From CAYFXE01 sp964347035 (GTDB taxonomy: Bacteria; Acidobacteriota; Aminicenantia; Aminicenantales; Aminicenantaceae): a stretch of DNA of 64,000 bases. The position numbers were made by a program, and so were the translations under genes. This document shows, in pieces, positions 8,360 through 17,466 of this stretch (position 1 is the stretch's first letter; each line of letters begins with the position of its first letter). The notes beneath the pieces were generated by a model, which was not told the origin of the DNA, did no database searches, and saw only the letters and a program-made list of their open reading frames with translations. The stretch spans positions 13,173 to 77,172 of the forward strand of contig CAYFXE010000009.1 in NCBI GenBank assembly GCA_964347035.1, read 5' to 3'.

Positions 8360-9270
8360 CTGAGGTATTTGTCCAGAGCTATGGCGGCGGCCACACCCGT
8401 ACCTACCGCGGTAGCCATCTGTTCAGGGCAAGCGTCGGTGACATCACCAGCAGCAAAGATACCAGGCTGAGAAGTGGTCATCGAAGGGCCAACCTTGATC
8501 TGTCCCCATTCATCCAAGTTCAAAAGCTCTCTCACAAAGCCTGAGTTCGGGTCCATTCCGATAGAGATAAAGAGCCCGTCAAACTTCAGGTTAGAAATCT
8601 CGTTCGTTGTCTTGTTCCTGACATTAACCGATTCAAATCTCTCTTTACCCAGAATCTCTTGTACGGCTGTATCCCACATCACTTCTATTTTTTCATCGGC
8701 CTCAACTCTCTCCTGGTATATTTTTTCAGCACGGAATTGATTTCGCCGATGGATGATCTTGACCGATCGACAGTACTTGGTCAAAAATAACGCTTCCCTG
8801 AGGGCATTATCTCCTCCCCCGACCACGGCCACATCTTTATCCGCGAAAAAAGCCCCGTCACAGGTCGCACAGTAGGAAACACCCTTCCCGGTCAGCATCT
8901 CCTCCCCTTCAAGCCCCAGCTTACGGTAGACAGAGCCAGTGGCTATGATGACAGACCGCGCGGGGTACTCTGCCTTATGCCCGACAACTACCCAGAGATC
9001 GTCTTTCTGCTGTATTTTTTTTGCCTCGTCTGTTTGTATCTTGGCGCCAAATTTTTCAGCATGTTTTCGGAAATTCTCCATCAACTGGAAAGGGACAGCG
9101 CCATCCGGAAAGCCAGGGTAGTTTTCGACAAAATCCGACAGAAGAATCTGTCCACCGGGCATCCCCTTTTCTAGGACCAGGGTTTCGCGCCTTGCCCGCC
9201 CTGTGTAGAGGGCGGCGGCCAAACCAGCGGGCCCAGCCCCTATGATGACTGCATCCAGAGTTGTCTTCAT
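8341..9270 (-). CDS. trxB: Thioredoxin-disulfide reductase
   Basis: 309 residues. FAD-binding IGAGPAGLAAALYTGRA lies near residue 10, the redox pair C134/C137 in CATC, the NADPH site VGGGDNALREALFL near 150-163, and the closing FAD motif GIFAAGDVTD near 275. It is an NADPH-dependent flavoenzyme that reduces thioredoxin in the cytoplasm. The start codon overlaps the trxA stop (ATGA), so reductase and substrate are co-translated. The last residues, SGVRPS and the stop, are encoded by the right arm of the inverted-repeat element at 8337-8359, so insertion of that element reset the C-terminus. Confidence 0.95.
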   Translation of the reverse strand: MKTTLDAVIIGAGPAGLAAALYTGRARRETLVLEKGMPGGQILLSDFVENYPGFPDGAVPFQLMENFRKHAEKFGAKIQTDEAKKIQQKDDLWVVVGHKAEYPARSVIIATGSVYRKLGLEGEEMLTGKGVSYCATCDGAFFADKDVAVVGGGDNALREALFLTKYCRSVKIIHRRNQFRAEKIYQERVEADEKIEVMWDTAVQEILGKERFESVNVRNKTTNEISNLKFDGLFISIGMDPNSGFVRELLNLDEWGQIKVGPSMTTSQPGIFAAGDVTDACPEQMATAVGTGVAAAIALDKYLSGVRPS

Positions 9271-9593
9271 ATGTGTTTGGTTACGGTTTCTTCGATCTTC
9301 TCTTTCGGAAGAGCCCCCACTATGGTCTCCTTGAGCTCTCCATCCTTAAAAAGGATAAGCGTCGGGATGCTCATGATCCCGTACTGGGCAGTAATCTTGG
9401 GATTCTCGTCCACATTCACTTTCTTGACCTTCAGCTTATCTTTGTAGGTCTGAGCCATGTACTCCAACGAAGGAACTACTATCCGACAAGGAGCACACCA
9501 CAGGGCCCAAAAATCGACTAGAACAGGAAGATCGCTTTTCAGGACTTCCTCCTCGAACGTGTTTTCGGATACATGAGTGATGTCTTCGGTCAC
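9267..9593 (-). CDS. trxA: Thioredoxin
   Basis: 108 residues starting at GTG 9593 behind GAAAGGAGG with 5-base spacing. The active site is WCAPC (C33, C36), one residue different from the canonical WCGPC, and the cis-proline motif IPTLILFKDGE is present near 75. It is a cytoplasmic disulfide reductant recycled by the overlapping trxB product. It starts one base after the glgA stop. The Gly-to-Ala change in the active-site dipeptide may shift the redox potential slightly but is tolerated in the family. Confidence 0.95.
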   Translation of the reverse strand: MTEDITHVSENTFEEEVLKSDLPVLVDFWALWCAPCRIVVPSLEYMAQTYKDKLKVKKVNVDENPKITAQYGIMSIPTLILFKDGELKETIVGALPKEKIEETVTKHI

Positions 9594-9594
9594 T

Positions 9595-11064
9595 CTAGCC
9601 TCCTTTCTTCATTTCCGATGCCGTTTGATAAAGTCTTGCATATTTCCTGGCGGCACTCTGCCAAGAAAAATTCTCCCTCAAGCCAGCTCGAATGATCTTC
9701 TGCCAGAGACGAGGTTTGGCATAATATTCCAGGGCTTCCTCCAAAGCCTCGAGTAGCGCTTGGGACGAAAACTCTTTGAAAACAAATCCGTTCCCCTTCT
9801 TGGTCTTAACATCAAAGGGCTTAACCGTTTCTCCTAAACCGCCCGTTGCCCTTGCCACCGGCACTGTGCCATAACGAAAACTGTACAGCTGATTCAAGCC
9901 ACACGGCTCGTACAGGGAGGGGATAAGAAAGATATCCGCACCGGCTGCGATCTTATGGGCGAGGGCAGGATTGATCTCCAACTTTATCGAGAACTTCCCC
10001 GGATGTCGCTCCTCGACGGCTTTAAATCGACTTTCGTAGGATTCTTCTCCTCGACCGAGGACAACAAAACCGATATCCTTCTCCAAGATCTGACTCATGA
10101 CCTCGAGGAGTACATCCAGGCCCTTCTGCGGACTCAGGTAGGAGACCACACCCAAAAGAGGGGTCTTTAAAGATACGGACAGTCCAAACTCGTGGATGAG
10201 ATCAAGCTTGCATCTTTGTTTTGGTTTTAAGTTTGCAGGCGTGTAGTTGGCCACGATGTAAGGATCGGTCTCTGGATTCCAAACCTCATAATCAATCCCA
10301 TTTCGGATGCTAAAAAAGACATCCTTTCGGTTTTTCAGTACATCCTTCAAACCAAAAGAATGCTGCTCGGTGAGAATTTCTCTTCTGTAAGATGAGCTCA
10401 CGGTGTTAAGAATGTCCGAATACATGAGCCCAGTCCGGAGAAAATTGAATTTCCCGTTGTAGACAAAAGGCTTGGAGTTCAGGTCATTCCAATTCAATCC
10501 GGCTGAGCTGAGAGTTTCAGCCGGAAATTCCCCCTGATAGGCGATATTGTGGAGGGTCAATACAGTGGCGACCTTCTTGAAATGATGTTTATGCAAATAG
10601 TGTGTCTTCAGGAAGACCGGAATCAGAGCGGTCGGCCAATTGTTGCAATGGATGATGTCGACAGACATCTTAGATTTCAGCAGAAACTCAAGAACGGCAC
10701 GGTTGAAAAAGATGAACCTCTCATCGTTATCCAGGTACTCACCCTTGCCTGTACCGTAAACATTCTCTCTCCAGAAATACTTTGGATTTTCGATAAAATA
10801 AATATCGTATTTACCTAGTTCACTCTTGTAGACTTGGCCTTTGACTTTTTCCGTTCCTAAAGGGACCAGGAGATCCTTCCAAACCTTTTCCTTGGGCAGG
10901 GATTCAATCTCCGGCCTTCTGTATTTAGGCATGAAGACAGAGACTTCCATCCCCATTGAAGCCAAATATTTAGGAAGAGACGAAGCCACATCAGCCAATT
11001 CTCCTGATATGGCAAAAGGCGAGACCTCGGCCGAAACGTAGACCACTCTGAAATTCTGGTTCAT
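9595..11064 (-). CDS. glgA: Glycogen/starch synthase (GT5)
   Basis: 489 residues with a GT-B fold. The C-terminal sugar-nucleotide site is canonical (SLYEPCGLNQLYSFRYGTVPVARATGGLGETV). Near residues 18-24 the usual KTGGLADV loop reads AISGELADV, so the ADP-glucose-contacting lysine (E. coli K15) is an isoleucine (I19) and the second glycine a glutamate (E22). The enzyme normally transfers glucose from ADP-glucose to glycogen; the altered loop may change donor preference or activity. It heads a glgA-trxA-trxB unit. A promoter-like pair ends 10 bases before the ATG. Confidence 0.88.
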   Translation of the reverse strand: MNQNFRVVYVSAEVSPFAISGELADVASSLPKYLASMGMEVSVFMPKYRRPEIESLPKEKVWKDLLVPLGTEKVKGQVYKSELGKYDIYFIENPKYFWRENVYGTGKGEYLDNDERFIFFNRAVLEFLLKSKMSVDIIHCNNWPTALIPVFLKTHYLHKHHFKKVATVLTLHNIAYQGEFPAETLSSAGLNWNDLNSKPFVYNGKFNFLRTGLMYSDILNTVSSSYRREILTEQHSFGLKDVLKNRKDVFFSIRNGIDYEVWNPETDPYIVANYTPANLKPKQRCKLDLIHEFGLSVSLKTPLLGVVSYLSPQKGLDVLLEVMSQILEKDIGFVVLGRGEESYESRFKAVEERHPGKFSIKLEINPALAHKIAAGADIFLIPSLYEPCGLNQLYSFRYGTVPVARATGGLGETVKPFDVKTKKGNGFVFKEFSSQALLEALEEALEYYAKPRLWQKIIRAGLRENFSWQSAARKYARLYQTASEMKKGG

Positions 11065-11074
11065 GGAGTGAATA

Positions 11075-11103
11075 ATGATAATATCGAGGTCTTAAAAAGT
11101 CAA
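11075..11103 (-). promoter_or_regulatory. Sigma-70-like promoter of glgA-trxA-trxB
   Basis: On the minus strand TTGACT (11103-11098), a 17-base spacer and TATCAT (11080-11075), each one mismatch from consensus. The -10 ends 10 bases before the glgA ATG, leaving almost no leader and no Shine-Dalgarno. Confidence 0.5.
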
Positions 11104-11247
11104 CCAAGCTCAAGATAATACAGGAAACTTAAAGGAAATATTCGGAATGGGTGATGCGACTATTGAAGACCCCGACCCAACCTAACCCGGCCTTTCCGAA
11201 TCGTCCATCGAGGGAAGCCAATAGAATCGTTCGCCAGTATGTTTGAG

Positions 11248-11330
11248 CTGGGGTCAGGCCTTATCCCAAGGTTTTGTACCCAGGTAAAGGTAGAGATACA
11301 GCGCTTTCGGACGACAAGGCCTGACCCCAG
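11248..11330. repeat. GGGGTCAG-ended inverted-repeat element 2
   Basis: Perfect 15-base inverted arms CTGGGGTCAGGCCTT (11248-11262) and its complement (11316-11330) around a 53-base centre. It has the same end core as element 1, with GGCC instead of GACC. It sits downstream of nadK and upstream of glgA, both minus strand. Confidence 0.8.
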
Positions 11331-11435
11331 CAGGCGCCGAGATGGACGGTGAGGGAATGGCGTGAAAAATCTGAAGGGGAGCAAAACCATGCCGAATATT
11401 TTCTAATCGTACTAATTGATAAGGCTTAGCTTCGG

Positions 11436-12284
11436 CTATTCGGCCCAGCCGAGCTTCTCCTTTACAAGATCGAAGTAGTTCCTCTGGGGAGAAGAGATGA
11501 GCTTCAGGATCAGATCACTGCTTCTGATCTTAACCACATCATCTTTGTTCAATGGATTGCCCCGCTGTCCATCCAGAGTCAGATAAACTTCCTCGCCTCC
11601 AGTCAAAAGCTGTACCTTGATCGCGAGCTTGGAGGAGATGACCATAGGTCGGAAAGAGAGGGTATGAGGACAAATAGGGGCGATCACGATTGCCGGAATG
11701 GAAGGCTGGATAATCGGCCCCCCGGCAGCTAAAGAATAAGCCGTCGAACCTGTGGGCGTGCTGATGATCAAACCATCCGCCCGCAAGGTGGCTATTTCCT
11801 TCTCTTCAATCCAGATTTTACACTGAATCATCCGGGCTAGAGCTCCTTTATTGATGACCACATCGTTCAAGCAGTAGTATGTCTGTTCTTTGAAGGTTGT
11901 CTCCAGTAACCTCCTGGGACTGATGATCTTCTCATCCCCAGCTAAGAAGGAATCCAAGGTCAGATACATCTCTGTGAGGGGGACCTCCGTCAGGAATCCG
12001 AGCTTTCCCAGATTGACGCCCAAGACAGGGATCTTTCTCTGGGCGGCGAGATGAGCGATGCTGAGTAGGGTTCCGTCTCCTCCGAGGACAACCACCAAAT
12101 CGACTTTTCCGGGCAGCTCATCTCTCTTGAATCCCTGTTGTTTCTTCAGTTTCTCAGCCGCTTCTTCCTCTAAATAATAGGAAACCTCTTTTTTTTCGAA
12201 ATAACGCACCAGGTCTGCGAGAATCTTATCGATTCGAGGCGCATGGGGCTTGATGATAAAACCGACTCGATTAATTCTTCTCAT
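11436..12284 (-). CDS. nadK: NAD kinase
   Basis: 282 residues. The ATP/NAD-kinase motif GGDGTLLSIAH sits at 68-78, NDVVINKG near 139, and TPTGSTAYSLAAGGP near 175, the NAD-binding loop. It phosphorylates NAD to NADP, the only route to NADP in bacteria. It overlaps tlyA by 14 bases at the end of the rny...nadK operon, and is followed by inverted-repeat element 2. Confidence 0.95.
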   Translation of the reverse strand: MRRINRVGFIIKPHAPRIDKILADLVRYFEKKEVSYYLEEEAAEKLKKQQGFKRDELPGKVDLVVVLGGDGTLLSIAHLAAQRKIPVLGVNLGKLGFLTEVPLTEMYLTLDSFLAGDEKIISPRRLLETTFKEQTYYCLNDVVINKGALARMIQCKIWIEEKEIATLRADGLIISTPTGSTAYSLAAGGPIIQPSIPAIVIAPICPHTLSFRPMVISSKLAIKVQLLTGGEEVYLTLDGQRGNPLNKDDVVKIRSSDLILKLISSPQRNYFDLVKEKLGWAE

Positions 12285-13065
12285 CCCAAACGACCTCCTT
12301 TACTAATCTCTGAACTTGGTTCGAATCGAAACCCTCTCCTAACGTCCACCAGGCAAAAAATTCGCGATTTCCTTTCTGCCCCCGTAGAGAAGTCCTGATA
12401 AGCCCCTTTAGCTCGAATCCTGCTTCAGTAGCCTCCCTCGTTATGCTGAGCAACACCTTCTGATGAAGGTCAGGATCTCTGACGATGCCCTTCTTCCCAA
12501 CCTCTCTTTTCCCTACTTCGAACTGAGGCTTGAGGAGTGAAAGCAGGTTTCCCTCCCCAAGGAAATTCCGGATAGCGGGTAAGACCTTGAGAATGGAAAT
12601 AAAGGCTAAATCCATAGTAACAAGATCTAGATCGTCCTGGAAATCTTCCTTGCTCAAGTGGCGGGCGTTTTTTTCGATGAGGATGACTCTCGAGTCTTTC
12701 CTCAGGCGCCAGTCCAACTGAGTCGTGTCCACATCGATGGCGTAGACACTCCTAGCCCCACTCTGGAGGAGGCAATCCGTAAATCCTCCTGTTGAAGCTC
12801 CCAAATCTGCGGCCACCATCCCTTTAACATCGATCCCGAAAGCATCGAGGGCTTCTCTCAGCTTCATCCCCCCACGACTGACGTAAGGAAGTCTTTTCTT
12901 GAGGTGGATTCTCTCCGCAAAGGGAATTTTCTGACCGGGCTTCTCCACCCTCTCTCCCCCAGCATAAACCAGCCCGGCCATGATCAAGGCTTGGGCTTTA
13001 TGACGACTTTCTGCCAAGCCCCGATCCACAACGAGCTTATCGGCTCTCTCTTTCTGGGTCAACAA
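12271..13065 (-). CDS. tlyA: TlyA-family rRNA (cytidine-2'-O)-methyltransferase
   Basis: 264 residues. An N-terminal S4 RNA-binding domain (RADKLVVDRGLAESRHKAQALIMAGLV) is joined to an FtsJ-like Rossmann methyltransferase with SAM motif AADLGASTGGFTDCLLQSGA near 85 and IDVD after it. Homologues methylate C1409 of 16S and C1920 of 23S rRNA and were first described as haemolysins. The start is TTG at 13065 (TTGTTGACC), directly after the dxs stop. ATG starts further in would remove part of the S4 domain. It overlaps nadK by 14 bases. Confidence 0.9.
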   Translation of the reverse strand: MLTQKERADKLVVDRGLAESRHKAQALIMAGLVYAGGERVEKPGQKIPFAERIHLKKRLPYVSRGGMKLREALDAFGIDVKGMVAADLGASTGGFTDCLLQSGARSVYAIDVDTTQLDWRLRKDSRVILIEKNARHLSKEDFQDDLDLVTMDLAFISILKVLPAIRNFLGEGNLLSLLKPQFEVGKREVGKKGIVRDPDLHQKVLLSITREATEAGFELKGLIRTSLRGQKGNREFFAWWTLGEGFDSNQVQRLVKEVVWDEKN

Positions 13066-14946
13066 TCATTCCTGAGTCTGTTTATAATAATCCAATATTT
13101 GATGAAACAGACCATCCTCATCGAGGAGGTACTTCTTTTTTATATCTTCAACACTACCTAGAGGGTATATCTCCAAAGGAAGGCCGATGCTCTTGAACTT
13201 GACATCGAACAATCCGTTTCTATCCAATAACTCTCGAACAGCGCTCCCGAATCCTCCCGTTATGATCCCCTCCTCTGCTGTGATGATCGTTCTGCCAGGC
13301 TTGACAAAGGGGAGGATCAATTCCTCATCCAGCGGCTTGGCAAAACGGGCATTGACCACGGCCAAATGGATCCCTTTCTTTTCTAGTCTTCTTGCTACCT
13401 CCAAGGCGGGGAAGACCATGCTTCCCAAAGCGATCAGCAAATCCCGTCCTTCCTTGAGGACCTCACCCCGGCCAAGAGGAATCTCCTTGAAGCCCCTGTT
13501 CTGAGAAACACCGTAACCCTTTCCTTTGGGAAAACGAATGGCCACAGGATGGCCATAAGAAAAGGCGGATTTAATCATATGCCGCAACTCGTTCTCATCC
13601 TTGGGAGACATGATAATTATGTTAGGCATATGTCTCAGATAGACAATATCATTAATCCCCTGATGAGTTGCGCCGTCATCAGGAACGATTCCCGAGCGGT
13701 CGAGGGCAAAGACGACTGGAATATCCATTAGACAAACATCATGATAAACTTGATCATAGGCTCGCTGAAGGAAAGTGGAGTAAATCGCCACAAGGGGCTT
13801 GAATCCGTTCAGGGCTAAACCTGTGGCAAAATCCACGGCATGCTGTTCGGCGATACCCACATCATAAAACCTGTCCGGAAATCTGGAGGCGAACAGGCTC
13901 AACCCCGTCCCCTCTGGCATGGCAGCTGTGATGGCAACGACTTTACTATCCTCCTCGGCGATCTTGACGGCCGTCTGCCCAAACACAGAAGAATACGTTG
14001 GCCTCTTATCCTGGTTGAGTGGCTTTCCCGTTTTGATATCGAAGGGAGCAACACCGTGAAACTGGGCCGGATTTTTCAGAGCTGGACGGTAACCTCGCCC
14101 TTTATGAGTGACACAATGAATGAGCACCGGCCCGTTAGATGATTTGGCCTCCTCGAAGACCTCGATGAGAGAGGAGAGACTATGGCCCTGAACAGGTCCG
14201 ATGTAATGAATGCCCAATCGCTCAAAAACCAAGCCGGGAAAAAAGATCTTCTGGATGGCCTCTTCCACAGCCCTCCCGACCTTGATCATCCTCCCACCTA
14301 CAGCGGGGATGGCTTTCAGGATCGCCTTGGCATGATTTTTCATCCGGAGATAATGCTGTCCAGAAACAAGATAGGAAAAATATTTGGATAATGCCCCGAC
14401 ATTTTCAGAGATGGACATCTCATTGTAGTTAAGAACAATGATCAATTTTTCGCGAAGTTGTCCGATCTGGTTGAGGGCCTCCCAAGCTACCCCCCCAGTC
14501 AAGCTCCCGTCTCCGACAACGGCAATCACATGATGATTTTCCCTATTCTTCTCCCGGGCTACAGCCATTCCTAAAGCCGCGGAGAGAGCAGTGGAGGCAT
14601 GGCCAGTGTTGTAGACGTCATACTCACTCTCCTCGCGACAAGGAAATCCACACAGGCCTTTATATTGGCGAAGATTCAAAAACTCATTCTTCCTCCCAGT
14701 GATGATCTTGTGGGTATAACACTGATGCCCCACATCCCAGATGATCTTATCGAGAGGAGCATCGAACACAAAATGGAGGGCCAACGTCAGTTCCACAACC
14801 CCAAGATTGGGTGAGAGATGACCTCCATTCTTGGAGACAACCTGGAGGATTAAGGCGCGGATTTCCCGAGCTAATCGAGATAGTTCCTTCAGTGACAGGT
14901 TTTTTAGGTCCTGTGGACTTTCTATACCATCAAGAATTTTTCCCAT
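13066..14946 (-). CDS. dxs: 1-deoxy-D-xylulose-5-phosphate synthase
   Basis: 626 residues from ATG 14946, chosen over a GTG at 14958 because GGTGAG lies 7 bases upstream of the ATG. The thiamine-diphosphate motif GDGSLTGGVAWEALN sits near 150, the central transketolase domain contains EGTGLSLFASRFPDRFYDVGIAEQHAV, and a C-terminal transketolase domain is present. It condenses pyruvate and glyceraldehyde 3-phosphate, the entry step of the MEP isoprenoid pathway. It lies in the usual xseA-xseB-dxs-tlyA-nadK order seen in many bacteria (ispA is absent here). Confidence 0.96.
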   Translation of the reverse strand: MGKILDGIESPQDLKNLSLKELSRLAREIRALILQVVSKNGGHLSPNLGVVELTLALHFVFDAPLDKIIWDVGHQCYTHKIITGRKNEFLNLRQYKGLCGFPCREESEYDVYNTGHASTALSAALGMAVAREKNRENHHVIAVVGDGSLTGGVAWEALNQIGQLREKLIIVLNYNEMSISENVGALSKYFSYLVSGQHYLRMKNHAKAILKAIPAVGGRMIKVGRAVEEAIQKIFFPGLVFERLGIHYIGPVQGHSLSSLIEVFEEAKSSNGPVLIHCVTHKGRGYRPALKNPAQFHGVAPFDIKTGKPLNQDKRPTYSSVFGQTAVKIAEEDSKVVAITAAMPEGTGLSLFASRFPDRFYDVGIAEQHAVDFATGLALNGFKPLVAIYSTFLQRAYDQVYHDVCLMDIPVVFALDRSGIVPDDGATHQGINDIVYLRHMPNIIIMSPKDENELRHMIKSAFSYGHPVAIRFPKGKGYGVSQNRGFKEIPLGRGEVLKEGRDLLIALGSMVFPALEVARRLEKKGIHLAVVNARFAKPLDEELILPFVKPGRTIITAEEGIITGGFGSAVRELLDRNGLFDVKFKSIGLPLEIYPLGSVEDIKKKYLLDEDGLFHQILDYYKQTQE

Positions 14947-15054
14947 CTTTATTCTCACCTTTCATTTTGGGCCAACTCGTTATGAGAGTTGCCTCTTAGG
15001 TCGAATAAGTCTCTATTCATGTCATTCAGAACTTATTTTCGTTCCCATCTGAGA

Positions 15055-15342
15055 TTAGAAGGGAAGATCATCATTTTCTCCAGATTTAGGGGGTTCTTCC
15101 TCGTTTTCTGACTCGGTCTCTTCGATATCGAAGGACTCTTCCTTGACTTTTCCTTCTTCGTCTTTTAGAAGAATGTCAACTTTTTTCTCAGCCTTCTCGA
15201 GTTCTTCTCTCAAGAACTTGGCCAGCTTCACGCCTTTTTCAAACAGGGCTAAAGACTGGTTCAACGGAAGGCCTCCCTTCTCCAATTTCTCGACGATTCC
15301 CTCCAATTCCTCAAGGGCTTTTTCAAAACTCTGTTCGCTCAT
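15055..15342 (-). CDS. xseB: Exodeoxyribonuclease VII small subunit
   Basis: 95 residues. The family core FEKALEELEGIVEKLEKGGLPLNQSLALFEKGVKLAKFLREELEKAEKKV occupies residues 6-55. It is followed by an acidic tail of ~35 residues (ESEN EEEPPKSGENDD) that is longer than usual and probably disordered. It forms the helical stalk of exonuclease VII with XseA. ATG overlaps the xseA stop by 4 bases and is preceded by AAGGAG. Confidence 0.93.
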   Translation of the reverse strand: MSEQSFEKALEELEGIVEKLEKGGLPLNQSLALFEKGVKLAKFLREELEKAEKKVDILLKDEEGKVKEESFDIEETESENEEEPPKSGENDDLPF

Positions 15343-16673
15343 TTCTTCTCCTTTACCACACGCGACTGGATGAGTTTGGCTCTGTCTACGTCTTTGACGA
15401 TACAGGAAAATTCTCCCTTAAAGAAAGACACTGTTAGCTCTTCTCTCTCCGTAACTTCTTCGATGCGGTGGACAAGGCGCTCCCCCCCGTCGCTCCAACA
15501 GAGGGCATATCCTTTTTTTAGTATATTCAAGGGGCTCAGGTTATGCAACTGGACCGAAAGCTTCTCCCACTGACTCAACCCGTGTTGAAGAATTCTTCTC
15601 AAGGTGCTTCCCATTTTTTCTTCCATAAGAGAGACCTTGGCCTTGCTCTCTGCGATTCTCTGCTGAGTCTTCCTGAGGACTGTCCAGGCGTCGGTTTCAA
15701 GCCCGTCGACCCTCTGATGGAGATTCATCAGATGGAGCTTGAAATTCTGGAAGGCGCGGTGATGGATGAGGCTAAGGACTTTCTGTCTTTCTCCCTGGAG
15801 GAAGTATTTTTGATGATGAATCATCCTTTTTTCTAAGTTTTCGATCCGGTCCAAGAAAGACTGCTCTTTCTCGACGACCATCTCCGCCGCCGCAGAGGGC
15901 GTTGAGGCCCTGATGTCCGCCACGAAGTCAGCGATGGTAAAATCGACCTCATGACCGACTGCAGAGATGATGGGGATAGGGCACTCGAAAATCGCCCGGG
16001 CCACTTTCTCCTCGTTAAAAGCCCAGAGATCTTCGATCGAGCCTCCGCCTCGACCGACGATGATGACATCGATATCAGGTAATCTTCCTAAATATTGGAT
16101 ACCTTCCACGATCTCATCGGCTGCTCCTTCTCCCTGAACTCTGACAGGATAGATCACGATATGAAGTCGAGCAAACCTGCGCTCTAAAATCCTCAGGATA
16201 TCGACTATAGCCGCTCCTCTAGGAGAGGTGACGATCCCGACTTTTTTGGGTAAAAGGGGAAGATTCTTCTTATATTTAGAATCAAAAAGTCCCTCCTTCA
16301 TAAGCTTTTCTTTGAGTTGTTCGAAGGCTAACTGGAGGGCACCCTTACCTTTGGGTTCCATCAAATCAACATAGAACTGGTATTGTCCCCAGGGCATATA
16401 GACACTTATCCCACCCCGGCAGATGACCTGAAGACCATCCTTCAACTCAAAAAGAACTCGAGCCGCATCGGAACGCCACATCATTGTCTTTAACTGGCTC
16501 GTCTCGTCTTTTAATGTGAAGAACAGATTACCGGAGTGAGCGCGGCTGAAGTTGGATATTTCTCCCTCAACCCACAGTTGCGGAAAGGCGTTTTCCAACT
16601 CGCGTTTGACCAGCAGAGTGACCTCAGTGACGGTGTAGATTTTTTCGGGCTTAACTAGACTGCTGTCCTTCAC
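15339..16673 (-). CDS. xseA: Exodeoxyribonuclease VII large subunit
   Basis: About 444 residues if translation starts at GTG 16673 (MKDSSLVKPEKIYTVTEVTLL), which gives the normal family length; a frame open further upstream to 16781 lies within ymdB. It has an N-terminal OB-fold (LWVEGEISNFSRAHSGNLFFTLKDE), a catalytic core with TSPRGAAIVDILRILERR, VGRGGGSIEDLWAFNEE, SAVGHEVDFTIADFVADIRASTPSAAAE, and a long C-terminal coiled coil. It degrades single-stranded DNA to oligonucleotides. It overlaps ymdB by about 23 bases; GAGGAAG sits close to the GTG. Confidence 0.9.
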   Translation of the reverse strand: MKDSSLVKPEKIYTVTEVTLLVKRELENAFPQLWVEGEISNFSRAHSGNLFFTLKDETSQLKTMMWRSDAARVLFELKDGLQVICRGGISVYMPWGQYQFYVDLMEPKGKGALQLAFEQLKEKLMKEGLFDSKYKKNLPLLPKKVGIVTSPRGAAIVDILRILERRFARLHIVIYPVRVQGEGAADEIVEGIQYLGRLPDIDVIIVGRGGGSIEDLWAFNEEKVARAIFECPIPIISAVGHEVDFTIADFVADIRASTPSAAAEMVVEKEQSFLDRIENLEKRMIHHQKYFLQGERQKVLSLIHHRAFQNFKLHLMNLHQRVDGLETDAWTVLRKTQQRIAESKAKVSLMEEKMGSTLRRILQHGLSQWEKLSVQLHNLSPLNILKKGYALCWSDGGERLVHRIEEVTEREELTVSFFKGEFSCIVKDVDRAKLIQSRVVKEKK

Positions 16674-17466
16674 TTTCTTCCTCGATGATGATTTCCCTGT
16701 TGATGGAAAGGGCTTTACCGCTTTTGACATCGACCTCCACTGAAACGGCCGAGAAAAGAATCCCCTCTTTTCCTGGTTCAAAACGCTGGGGTCGAGCAGT
16801 CAGGAAGCGGCTCAGTGCCTGTTCTTTCCGAATCCCGATCACTGAATTATAGCCTCCGATCATCCCCACATCCGTGATAAAAGCTGTCCCGTTAGGGAGA
16901 ATCCTCTCATCGGCCGTGGGGACATGGGTGTGCGTTCCGATGACTGCTGAGACACGCCCATCGAGATGCCATCCCATTGCCTGCTTCTCTGAAGTCGCCT
17001 CGGCATGGAAATCAACGACGATGACCGGAGTCACTGCCTTAAGCTTCTCGACCTCCTCATCGGCAACCCGGAAGGGACAGTCAATGGGCTCCATGAATAC
17101 TCGGCCCTGTAGATTCAAGATGCCGATCCTCGTCCCTTTCTTATCCTTCAAAATCGTACTCCCCTGCCCAGGATTATGGGGAGGATAATTCGCTGGGCGA
17201 AGCAACCGAGGTTCTTTCTCTAGAAACAGGATAGCTTCTCTTCTATCCCAGACGTGATTTCCTGAAGTGAGGATGTCGACCTGGCTGAGAAGTTCTTGAC
17301 CAACTTTTTCTGTGATCCCGATGCCTCCAGCCGCGTTTTCCCCGTTGGCAATGATGAGGGAAGGCGAATGTTTGGTGACAAGAGAGGGGAGATACCTGCT
17401 CAAGGCTCTCCGCCCTGGCCGTCCTATGATGTCACCCAAGAAAAGGACCCTAATCTTACCTGGCAT
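16651..17466 (-). CDS. ymdB: YmdB-type metallophosphoesterase (TIGR00282 family)
   Basis: 271 residues. Metal-binding motifs are LFLGDIIGRPGRRAL, IANGENAAGGIGIT, TSGNHVWDRRE, VDFHAEATSEKQA and GTHTHVPTAD, in the family order. The Bacillus member is a 2',3'-cyclic-nucleotide phosphodiesterase that affects sporulation and biofilm; the substrate here is inferred only. It is coupled to rny (11-base overlap), the same pairing as in Firmicutes, which suggests a link to RNA turnover. Confidence 0.9.
   Translation of the reverse strand: MPGKIRVLFLGDIIGRPGRRALSRYLPSLVTKHSPSLIIANGENAAGGIGITEKVGQELLSQVDILTSGNHVWDRREAILFLEKEPRLLRPANYPPHNPGQGSTILKDKKGTRIGILNLQGRVFMEPIDCPFRVADEEVEKLKAVTPVIVVDFHAEATSEKQAMGWHLDGRVSAVIGTHTHVPTADERILPNGTAFITDVGMIGGYNSVIGIRKEQALSRFLTARPQRFEPGKEGILFSAVSVEVDVKSGKALSINREIIIEEESEGQQSS

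Larger units (their letters stand above)
11065..11435. other. 371-base intergenic region between glgA and nadK
   Basis: It holds the glgA promoter and inverted-repeat element 2 (11248-11330). The ~75-residue frame on the minus strand (11160-11390) runs through the element and has no coding features. I see nothing else. Confidence 0.7.

Noticed and set aside
11160..11390. 76-residue frame on the minus strand
   Set aside because: It runs through the inverted-repeat element, has an arginine/proline-rich non-globular composition and no ribosome-binding site.
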